From Anaerolinea thermophila (lineage in GTDB: Bacteria > Chloroflexota > Anaerolineae > Anaerolineales > DRKV01), in contig DYKW01000096.1 of NCBI GenBank assembly GCA_020722405.1, positions 1 through 6,963 on the forward strand: 6,963 nt of DNA. The letters are read 5' to 3'. The position numbers and the translations under genes were made by a program. Of this stretch, positions 1-5,493 are shown one piece after another. The notes under the pieces were generated by a model that did no database searches, was not told the DNA's origin, and worked only from the letters and a program-made list of their open reading frames with translations. Every line of letters starts with the position of its first letter. Within the stretch, counting starts at the first letter, position 1.

Positions 1-1
1 T

Positions 2-466
2 ATACTATATTTTGTTATGGGTGCTGTTAGTACACAATTTTCGGTTCGGTTTTTTGTGACATGGATTTTGTTGTGTTTACTTTTTGCCATAGCCCCATTG
101 TTTTCATATTATCAATCATGGCAAAAAACAACGTTACCAGAAGTTCTAGAGTCCATTCAACCAACCCGTCCTTGGGCTTTGATTGTACGCCCGGCCTATA
201 TTACCCCTGTAATTTATTTTTATGTTGGTGTAGATGCTCCTGTTTGGGCATTGAACGCAAAATCAGAACTACAGGATTATCCATCACCATATACCGCTGT
301 ATTTTTTGACTCCCCAGACAATCTTTCCTGTGATGATAAAATTATGCGCCATACATCTGAAGTTTGGTTGTATGGTGTCACGCTTGAAGACTTGGAAAAT
401 TTTCCTTGTTTGCAACAATACGTGATATGGGCCTATGTGGATGGGCGATGGCAATTACATTGGTAA
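2..466 (+). CDS. Hypothetical membrane-anchored protein, 3' part (5' end probably outside the window)
   Basis: I do not recognise this gene. The frame is open to the left edge. The first Met is at position 17, but no Shine-Dalgarno site precedes it, so the gene probably begins upstream. Counting from that Met, residues 11-31 form a strong hydrophobic segment (from VRFFVTWILL to about SYY), followed by about 115 residues of soluble, aromatic-rich sequence ending DGRWQLHW. One transmembrane helix followed by a C-terminal soluble domain is compatible with the tail of a polytopic membrane protein such as a GT39-like glycosyltransferase, but this is only a guess. The DNA is clearly AT-rich compared with the GC-rich genes after 1067. 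The stop codon TAA at 464-466 coincides with the probable terminal bases (GTAA) of the IS66-type remnant, so the natural C-terminus may have been altered. Confidence 0.5.
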   Translation: MLYFVMGAVSTQFSVRFFVTWILLCLLFAIAPLFSYYQSWQKTTLPEVLESIQPTRPWALIVRPAYITPVIYFYVGVDAPVWALNAKSELQDYPSPYTAVFFDSPDNLSCDDKIMRHTSEVWLYGVTLEDLENFPCLQQYVIWAYVDGRWQLHW

Positions 467-909
467 CTATTCAGCCAGTGCGGTGACAAACTCTGGCACA
501 TAAGGCGAACCCGACAATGCCTGGCATAGAACCTGCAAAATGGGCTGGTGGTTTTTTTCTGGTGGTCGAGATGTAGCTGCGTACCTGACAAAAGGCATCA
601 CTACCATCGGAGGAGCGAAAACCGCCCGACACTTTTTGCTTGACCTTCGCCATGCGGATATCCCGTTCGGCTAGATTGTTGTCAAATAGCACCTCGAAGT
701 TGTACATGAAGGCTAGAACCTTCTTGGGATGATCTCGCAAACGATCCAGCAGGTTCTTGGGCGGCCTTTGTTTGACCCGCCCGCGTTGGCTTTTCACGCG
801 GGGAGGGTTGGGGAGGGGTAGCCCTGGACTTTGGCTGTTTCCACCGTGCCTTTGATGTCAGGAGCAAGTCGCGCATTTCCGTCGCCCAGGTTTGATGATA
901 CTGGGGATA
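467..909 (-). pseudogene. IS66 family transposase (TnpC) C-terminal fragment, frameshifted
   Basis: On the - strand, about 909-847 reads as YHQTWATEMRDLLL, then in another frame (859-821) DIKGTVETAKVQG. Together these match the internal TnpC region normally written ATEMxxLLLDIKATVETAKxxG; one base appears lost near 859. After a C-rich insert, 797 to about 560 encodes RPPKNLLDRLRDHPKK, then NNLAERDIRMAKVKQK and SGGFRSSDGSDAFCQVRSYI. This is the hallmark TnpC C-terminus, and it includes the last acidic residue of the DDE triad in the AERD motif. At a run of seven A (T7 at 552-558 on +) the frame shifts. Skipping one A restores the family ending, LSGSPYVPEFVTALAE, with a TAG stop at 467-469. About 30 codons normally present between VQG and the KQRPPKNLL region are absent. 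The copy cannot make a working transposase. Confidence 0.85.
800..818 (+). other. Putative G-quadruplex-forming G-rich tract
   Basis: The + strand reads GGGGAGGGTTGGGGAGGGG: four runs of three or four G separated by loops of one, two and one bases, which satisfies the classical intramolecular quadruplex pattern. It lies inside the IS66 remnant exactly where about 30 transposase codons are missing, so it looks like inserted or junction sequence and not coding sequence. Similar CCCTCCCCAACCCTCCCC strings occur as dispersed repeats in some bacterial genomes, from general recollection. Folding and repeat status are inferred, not shown. Confidence 0.55.
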
Positions 910-936
910 TTTGTATGACATTGTCAAAATAGTTAC

Positions 937-975
937 GATTGATGGTAAAATCAATGGTAATCATGGTCGTCTCCT
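937..975 (-). other. Possible truncated gene start (Shine-Dalgarno plus nine codons) facing away from rbcL
   Basis: On the - strand an AGGAG motif (plus-strand 971-975) lies six bases before an ATG at 964-962. The frame begins MITIDFTIN and then runs straight into the presumed IS66 end at 936. A well-placed ribosome site with only a few codons before the mobile element suggests the start of a divergent gene that the element cut off. The residues are too few to identify it, and they do not resemble the LysR-type CbbR regulator often found divergent from RuBisCO operons. It could equally be chance. Confidence 0.25.
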
Positions 976-1000
976 GGTTTTTTAGATGACCAGTTTTTTT
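965..1000 (+). terminator. Hairpin followed by seven T, terminator- or attenuator-like
   Basis: GGTCGTC (965-971) can pair with GATGACC (985-991) as a seven-base-pair stem with one G-U pair, followed after CAG by T7 at 994-1000. An alternative pairing, CTGGT (974-978) with ACCAG (989-993), sits directly against the T tract. Either fold resembles a weak intrinsic terminator read on + . Its position 67-100 bases before the rbcL start means it either insulates the operon from upstream transcription or acts in the leader. The stem is short, so confidence is low. Confidence 0.35.
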
Positions 1001-1055
1001 ACCGCAGAAAAGTCCAATTTTCAACCGTTTTCAGTATAGAACCAGACACGATTCT

Positions 1056-1061
1056 AGGAGG
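1056..1061 (+). promoter_or_regulatory. Ribosome binding site of rbcL
   Basis: A perfect AGGAGG lies five bases before the ATG at 1067. It fixes the start of the RuBisCO gene and indicates strong bacterial-type translation initiation. Confidence 0.85.
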
Positions 1062-1066
1062 ACAAA

Positions 1067-2380
1067 ATGTCAGGCACAGTCTCAAATGAAAAGGGCGTAA
1101 AACCCTACGCCGAAACATATCTCCGGCTGGGCGAAGAGCCAAAAGACAACGAACTGATCTGCGCCTTCCGGGTGACCCCCCGTGAAGACGTGGGCATGGA
1201 AGAGGCCGCGGCAGCAGTGGCGGCAGAATCCTCCACCGGTACGTGGACCGAGGTAGACCCCGGGGTTGCCGGTCGTTTGCAGGCCCGAGTCTACGCTATC
1301 GAGGGGGACATGGTCTTCATAGCCTACCCCCCGGAATTGTTCGAAGCCGGTAGCATGCCCAACATACTCTCCAGCGTGGCTGGCAACGTGTTTGGGATGC
1401 GCGCCGTGGATGGCTTGCGCCTGGAGGATATTCGTTTCCCGACTGAGTTAGTGCGCGGTTTCCCCGGGCCAGCTTATGGCTTACCAGGAGTGCGCCAACG
1501 CATGGGAATCTACGGACGCGCCATGAGCGGCTCCACGATTAAACCCAAAATCGGGTTAACCGTCGCCGAACATGCCGAAGTTTGTTACGAGACCTGGATG
1601 GGGGGCATAGATACAGTGAAAGATGATGAAAATTTGGGAAGTCAAAAGTTCAACGACTTCTACGAGCGCATCGCCCGCACCCTGGAGATGCTCCACAAAG
1701 CGGAGGCCGAAACGGGTGAGAAAAAAGGCTATTGGGCCAACATCACCGCCAACACGTCCAACGAGATGATTCGGCGGGCGGAGTGGATCAAAGAGCAGGG
1801 GGGAATCTTTGTGATGATTGACTTTGTGACCGTGGGATTCACCGGCGTGGCCACCATCCGCCAGGAAACGGAGAAACTGGGACTGATTATCCACGCCCAT
1901 CGAGCCATGCACGCCGCTCTCGACCGGGTGCCCTATCACGGCATCGAATACCGGGTAATCTCCAAAGTTGCCCGCCTGTTAGGAGTAGACCACATCCACA
2001 CCGGCACAGGGGTCGGCAAACTCGAGGGCGGCCCAGAAGAGATGCGCGAGCGTGTTGCCATCCTGCGCGACCCGGTAACAAAACCCTATCGCGGGGTGCT
2101 TTTTGAACAGGATTGGGCCGGCCTGAAACCTACTGTGCCTGTGGCCTCAGGAGGGTTACACCCTGGGCACATCCCTGCTCTCCACAACATTTTCGGCAAG
2201 GATGCCTTTTTTGCCTTTGGAGGCGGCACCCACGGCCATCCCGGCGGCAGCCGCGCCGGAGCACGTGCCGTGCGCACCGCCCTGGAGGCGGTTGCTCAGG
2301 GGATCAGTTTGGAGCAAGCAGCCAAAGAGAACAAAGAACTGCGCCAGGCTTTAGACTTGTGGGCGGAGGTGAAATTCTAA
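1067..2380 (+). CDS. rbcL: Ribulose-1,5-bisphosphate carboxylase/oxygenase large subunit, form III-like or small-subunit-less form I relative
   Basis: Catalyses carboxylation of ribulose-1,5-bisphosphate to two 3-phosphoglycerates in the cytoplasm. The 437 residues cover the N-terminal domain (about 1-135) and the TIM barrel (about 136-425). Aligned by eye to the spinach enzyme, all key residues are present: E54, T59, N107, K159 and K161 (TIKPKIG), the carbamylated lysine K185 with D187 and E188 (VKDDEN), H278 and R279 (HAHRAMH), H311 (HIHTGT), loop 6 K318 (VGKLEG), S361-G363, and G385/G386. Form III-like traits are the short length, the FPGPAYG segment, VMIDFVTVGF, SGGLHPGH and the RAGARAVR tail. 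Form I-like traits are DHIHTGTGVGKLEG and LGSQKF. The protein ends at the position of the form I EIKF motif, so the C-terminal latch over loop 6 is missing. No small-subunit gene follows. The start is fixed by AGGAGG. It is first in the carbon-fixation operon. Identity as a true RuBisCO is very secure; the subform is not. Confidence 0.95.
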   Translation: MSGTVSNEKGVKPYAETYLRLGEEPKDNELICAFRVTPREDVGMEEAAAAVAAESSTGTWTEVDPGVAGRLQARVYAIEGDMVFIAYPPELFEAGSMPNILSSVAGNVFGMRAVDGLRLEDIRFPTELVRGFPGPAYGLPGVRQRMGIYGRAMSGSTIKPKIGLTVAEHAEVCYETWMGGIDTVKDDENLGSQKFNDFYERIARTLEMLHKAEAETGEKKGYWANITANTSNEMIRRAEWIKEQGGIFVMIDFVTVGFTGVATIRQETEKLGLIIHAHRAMHAALDRVPYHGIEYRVISKVARLLGVDHIHTGTGVGKLEGGPEEMRERVAILRDPVTKPYRGVLFEQDWAGLKPTVPVASGGLHPGHIPALHNIFGKDAFFAFGGGTHGHPGGSRAGARAVRTALEAVAQGISLEQAAKENKELRQALDLWAEVKF

Positions 2381-2396
2381 TTTGCTCCGCCGCGCA

Positions 2397-2426
2397 GGCG
2401 TGTCTCCTATCTTGTGGAGGAACGCC
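2397..2426 (+). promoter_or_regulatory. Intercistronic RNA hairpin between rbcL and prk
   Basis: GGCGT (2397-2401) pairs with ACGCC (2422-2426). After a G-A mismatch and a T-G pair the stem continues as CTCC (2404-2407) with GGAG (2416-2419), closing an eight-base loop. No T tract follows, so it is not a typical intrinsic terminator. It could protect the 3' end of a processed rbcL transcript or tune RuBisCO against kinase output. The pairing is visible; the role is inferred. Confidence 0.4.
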
Positions 2427-2452
2427 GTGGCGCGTTACTAAGAATGCTATTA

Positions 2453-2458
2453 AGGAGG
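2453..2458 (+). promoter_or_regulatory. Ribosome binding site deciding the prk start
   Basis: AGGAGG lies five bases before the ATG at 2464. The prk frame stays open further upstream to 2113, inside rbcL, but this site and the start of family homology place initiation at 2464. Confidence 0.85.
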
Positions 2459-2463
2459 AAGAA

Positions 2464-3447
2464 ATGTCATATCAAAGAACTATTTTGCTGGGTGTGGTGG
2501 GCGATAGCGCAGCAGGGAAAACCACAATCTCCGAGGGCATTGCCAAGATTCTGGGGGTAGAACGCGTCACCGTGATTTGCACCGACGACTATCACCGTTA
2601 CAACCGTAAACAGCGCAAGGAATTAGGCATCAGCGCCCTCGACCCATCCTGTAATTACATGGACATCATGGAGCAACATCTGGACTTGTTGCGCCGCGGT
2701 CACCCTATTTTGAAGCCCGTCTACAACCACGAAACCGGCGATTTTGACCCCCCCGAATATATCGAACCCAAGGAGTTCATCATTGCCGAAGGACTACTGG
2801 GGTTCCACAACCGGGCTTTGCGGCGTCATTTCGACGTCAAGATTTACCTGTCCCCCGAAGAAGAATTGCGCATCCGTTGGAAAATCAAACGTGACACTGC
2901 CAAACGCGGCTATACAACCGAACAAGTCAAAGCCTCCTTGGAAAAACGTACCGAAGATTCGCGCGAATTTATCCAACCTCAACAAAAACACGCCGATATC
3001 ATCGTCAACTTCTATCGCCCCCCCGACCAAACGGAGGAAACCGGTGCCCACCTGAACGTGCGTTTGCTGCTCCGACCTACATTGCCCCACCCCGACCTGA
3101 GCGAGTTAATCGAATGCGGTGAGGGCGATGACAAAGGCACTATTTGTTCCATGATCACTCGCGAGGATGACTGGTTGATGGAGACCTTAGAGATCAAGGG
3201 TGATATTTCTGGCCAGAAAGCAAGCGAAGTTGAAGAACTGATCTGGAAGCACTTGGTGGCGCACTCTCCTAACCTGGAACACTTCAGGCTTGGGCAGATC
3301 GGCGCGTTTCTGGATGGCACAGAGTCCTATAAATCTCACCCCCTGGGCTTGACCCAGCTCTTGATCGCCTACCATATGCTCCTCGCTCGGGAGGAACTTA
3401 ACGAAGAACTTAGGGAAGTGGTTCGTAGAGTACGGTTTTCAGATTGA
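2464..3447 (+). CDS. prk: Phosphoribulokinase (class II, cyanobacterial/archaeal-like)
   Basis: Phosphorylates ribulose-5-phosphate with ATP to give ribulose-1,5-bisphosphate, the RuBisCO substrate. The protein has 327 residues, near the roughly 330 of cyanobacterial enzymes. It shows a P-loop at residues 13-21 (GDSAAGKTT), the catalytic/metal region CTDDYHRYNRKQRKE at 39-53, LDP at 59-61, KPVYNHETGDFDPPE at 84-98, and the Walker B-like AEGL with E109. WKIKRDTAKRGYT at 139-151 and QPQQKHADIIV at 171-181 are typical of the kinase core. The C-terminal half (about 215-327) is the class II extension. The redox switch of plant and cyanobacterial enzymes needs a cysteine in the P-loop; here that position is Ala17, although the partner Cys39 remains, so the usual thioredoxin disulfide cannot form. 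Cys218 and Cys228 are the only nearby C-terminal candidates. It follows rbcL by 83 bases. I started at 2464 because of its AGGAGG and because homology begins there. Confidence 0.95.
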   Translation: MSYQRTILLGVVGDSAAGKTTISEGIAKILGVERVTVICTDDYHRYNRKQRKELGISALDPSCNYMDIMEQHLDLLRRGHPILKPVYNHETGDFDPPEYIEPKEFIIAEGLLGFHNRALRRHFDVKIYLSPEEELRIRWKIKRDTAKRGYTTEQVKASLEKRTEDSREFIQPQQKHADIIVNFYRPPDQTEETGAHLNVRLLLRPTLPHPDLSELIECGEGDDKGTICSMITREDDWLMETLEIKGDISGQKASEVEELIWKHLVAHSPNLEHFRLGQIGAFLDGTESYKSHPLGLTQLLIAYHMLLAREELNEELREVVRRVRFSD

Positions 3448-3492
3448 CGTGCATATTTTCTTTGCAACGTCTTATGGCTGCAGGAGACACAG

Positions 3493-5493
3493 ATGTTTAC
3501 CCATTCCTTTACCTACAACGAACTCGATAGACTATGCGCCAACACCATCCGCATGTTGGCGATCGACGCCGTGCACCAGGCCAACTCCGGCCACCCAGGC
3601 CTGCCGCTAGGGACAGCCGACATCGCCACTGTGCTGTGGACGCGCTTCCTCAAACACAACCCAGCAGATCCCCGCTGGCCGGACCGCGACCGCTTTGTAC
3701 TCTCCGCCGGACATGGTTCGGCCATGCTCTACGCACTGCTCCACCTGAGCGGTTACCCACTCTCGCTGGAAGAATTGAAAAACTTCCGACAGTGGGGCAG
3801 CCACACCGCTGGCCATCCTGAATACGCGCCGGAGTTGGGCATTGAGATCACCACCGGCCCGCTTGGCCAGGGGATTGCCGCCGCGGTGGGTATGGCAATC
3901 GCCGAGCGCTGGCTGGCAGCGCGCTTCAACCGTCCTGGTCACACCATTGTAGATCACTATACCTACGTGTTAGCCTCCGATGGTGACTTGATGGAAGGTA
4001 TCTCTCATGAAGCCTGCTCGCTAGCCGGGCACCTGGGGCTGGGAAAGCTGATCGTCTTCTTTGATGACAACCACATTTCTATTGACGGCTCGACCAGCCT
4101 GAGCAACAGCACAGATGTCCCCAGGCGGTTTGAGGCTTACGGCTGGCACACCCAAACGGTGGACGGATATGACATGGCCGCCATTGACCAGGCCATCCGC
4201 ACCGCCCAGGCCGAAAGCGAGCGCCCCAGCCTGATCGCCTGTAGGACGCACATCGGCTATGGCAGCCCGTTGCAAGATATGGCGGAAGTCCACGGCAGCC
4301 CGCTGGTGGGCGAAGCCTACCAGGCTACCAAAGAACACTTTGGCTGGCCACTCGATCAGCCGTTCTTCATCCCGCCAGAGGTCAAAGCCCACTTTGAACA
4401 GGTCGCCCAGGCCGGGGCCACAGAACAAAAATCCTGGGAAGCGCGGCTGGAAGCTTACCGCCAGGCGTACCCCGATGCGGCCGCCGAATGGGAGCGCTTC
4501 GTGCGCGGCGAACTACCATCCGACTGGCAAGAAACGCTGCCCGATTTCAGCAGCAAAAGCCCGCTGGCGACGCGAGCGGCCTCCGGCAAGGTGCTGGAGG
4601 GCCTCGTCTCGGCTATCCCCACGTTGATTGGCGGCTCTGCCGACCTGAGTGGCAGCAACAACACCAAAACCACGGTATCGCTCCCAATCCGGCGGGGCGA
4701 TTACAGCGGCAACTACCTTCATTACGGCATTCGCGAGCACGGCATGGGCGCCATTATGAACGGCCTGGCGTTGCACGGCCTGCGCCCTTACGGTGGCACT
4801 TTCCTGGTGTTCGCGGACTACATGCGCCCCTCAATCCGCCAGGCAGCGATGATGGGCCTCCCCGTAATCTACGTTTTCTCGCATGATAGCATTGGCTTAG
4901 GTGAAGATGGTCCCACCCACCAGCCGGTAGAACACCTGACCACCCTGCGGGCATTCCCCAATCTGGTGACACTGCGCCCCGCCGATGGCAACGAGACCGC
5001 GAAAGCCTGGCAGATCGCTCTGAAACGCACCGAAGGCCCAACCGCCCTCGTACTCACCCGCCAAAAAGTACCTCAAATCGCGCCCGCCGATAATCAGACA
5101 GAACGCGGAGCTTATGTGCTCTCAGACCCAGACTGGATGTCGCCCGAGGTGGTGCTGATCGCTACCGGCTCCGAAGTCCACCTTGCGTTGGAAGCGAAAG
5201 CCAGACTAGCCGACCAGGGTGTGGCGGCGCGGGTGGTTTCCATGCCCAGTTGGGAACTGTTCGACGCCCAGCCGGCGGAATACCGTCACAGCGTGCTCCC
5301 GCCAGAGTTACCCAAACTGGCCATTGAAGCCGGTTCTACTCTAGCCTGGGCGCGTTACGTGAGCGAAGACGGCGCGGCGCTCGGCATTGATCATTTTGGG
5401 GCCTCCGCGCCCTATCAGACGATTTATCGAGAATACGGCTTCACGGCAGAGAACATCGCCGCGCGAGCCCTTGACCTACTCCAACGACCATGA
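3493..5493 (+). CDS. tkt: Transketolase
   Basis: Thiamine-diphosphate enzyme moving two-carbon ketol units between sugar phosphates. In the Calvin cycle it produces xylulose-5-phosphate plus erythrose-4-phosphate or ribose-5-phosphate. The 666-residue length is normal for the family. Visible motifs, in order: NSGHPG with H34, AGHGS with H74, GPLGQG at 122-127, the Mg/ThDP site DGDLMEG at 163-169 with N193 in FDDNHISIDG, H253 in THIGYGSP, GGSADLSGSN at 380-389, the cofactor-activating Glu415 in GIREHGMGAIMNG, and HDSIGLGEDGPTHQP at 464-478 with H476. The N-terminal PP domain, the central Pyr domain and the C-terminal domain (from about 540) are all complete. AGGAG at 3482-3486 lies six bases before the ATG, supporting this start. 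It is 45 bases after prk, and its stop overlaps the rpiA start, so co-transcription is very likely. Confidence 0.97.
   Translation: MFTHSFTYNELDRLCANTIRMLAIDAVHQANSGHPGLPLGTADIATVLWTRFLKHNPADPRWPDRDRFVLSAGHGSAMLYALLHLSGYPLSLEELKNFRQWGSHTAGHPEYAPELGIEITTGPLGQGIAAAVGMAIAERWLAARFNRPGHTIVDHYTYVLASDGDLMEGISHEACSLAGHLGLGKLIVFFDDNHISIDGSTSLSNSTDVPRRFEAYGWHTQTVDGYDMAAIDQAIRTAQAESERPSLIACRTHIGYGSPLQDMAEVHGSPLVGEAYQATKEHFGWPLDQPFFIPPEVKAHFEQVAQAGATEQKSWEARLEAYRQAYPDAAAEWERFVRGELPSDWQETLPDFSSKSPLATRAASGKVLEGLVSAIPTLIGGSADLSGSNNTKTTVSLPIRRGDYSGNYLHYGIREHGMGAIMNGLALHGLRPYGGTFLVFADYMRPSIRQAAMMGLPVIYVFSHDSIGLGEDGPTHQPVEHLTTLRAFPNLVTLRPADGNETAKAWQIALKRTEGPTALVLTRQKVPQIAPADNQTERGAYVLSDPDWMSPEVVLIATGSEVHLALEAKARLADQGVAARVVSMPSWELFDAQPAEYRHSVLPPELPKLAIEAGSTLAWARYVSEDGAALGIDHFGASAPYQTIYREYGFTAENIAARALDLLQRP

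Larger units (their letters stand above)
463..936 (-). mobile_element. Decayed, internally deleted IS66-family element
   Basis: The segment carries fragments of an IS66-family transposase (TnpC) read on the - strand. It appears bounded by imperfect inverted ends. The left end reads GTAACTATTCAGCCA from 463. The right end, on the opposite strand from 936, reads GTAACTATTTTGACA, matching at 12 of 15 positions. GTAA termini are typical of IS66-family elements. The tnpA, tnpB and most tnpC genes of a complete element (usually over 2 kb) are missing, leaving about 474 bases, so the copy is non-autonomous. The expected 8-base target duplication is not evident: 455-462 is TTACATTG and 937-944 is GATTGATG. 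One end may therefore be secondary, or the flanks have rearranged. Transposase identity is firm; the exact ends are less certain. Confidence 0.6.

Noticed and set aside
455..944. Target-site duplication flanking the IS66 remnant
   Set aside because: TTACATTG on the left and GATTGATG on the right do not match, so no duplication can be claimed.
1012..1040. Sigma-70-like promoter with TATAGA at 1035-1040 as the -10 box
   Set aside because: No acceptable -35 box at 16-18 bases upstream (GTCCAA region). A single six-base match in an AT-rich leader is not enough.
2427..2441. Four-codon leader-like frame (GTG to TAA) after a GGAGG motif in the rbcL-prk spacer
   Set aside because: Far too short to call a gene, and the ribosome-like site is buried in the hairpin arm; noted only as part of that hairpin.
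2113..2463. Upstream extension of the phosphoribulokinase frame into rbcL (a 444-residue reading)
   Set aside because: The extra residues are a shifted reading of the RuBisCO 3' end and resemble no kinase. A perfect ribosome site and the start of homology fix the start at 2464.
3513..5057. Long open frames on both strands inside the transketolase gene
   Set aside because: They are GC-rich shadow frames of a complete, motif-verified transketolase and show no ribosome sites or recognisable domains.
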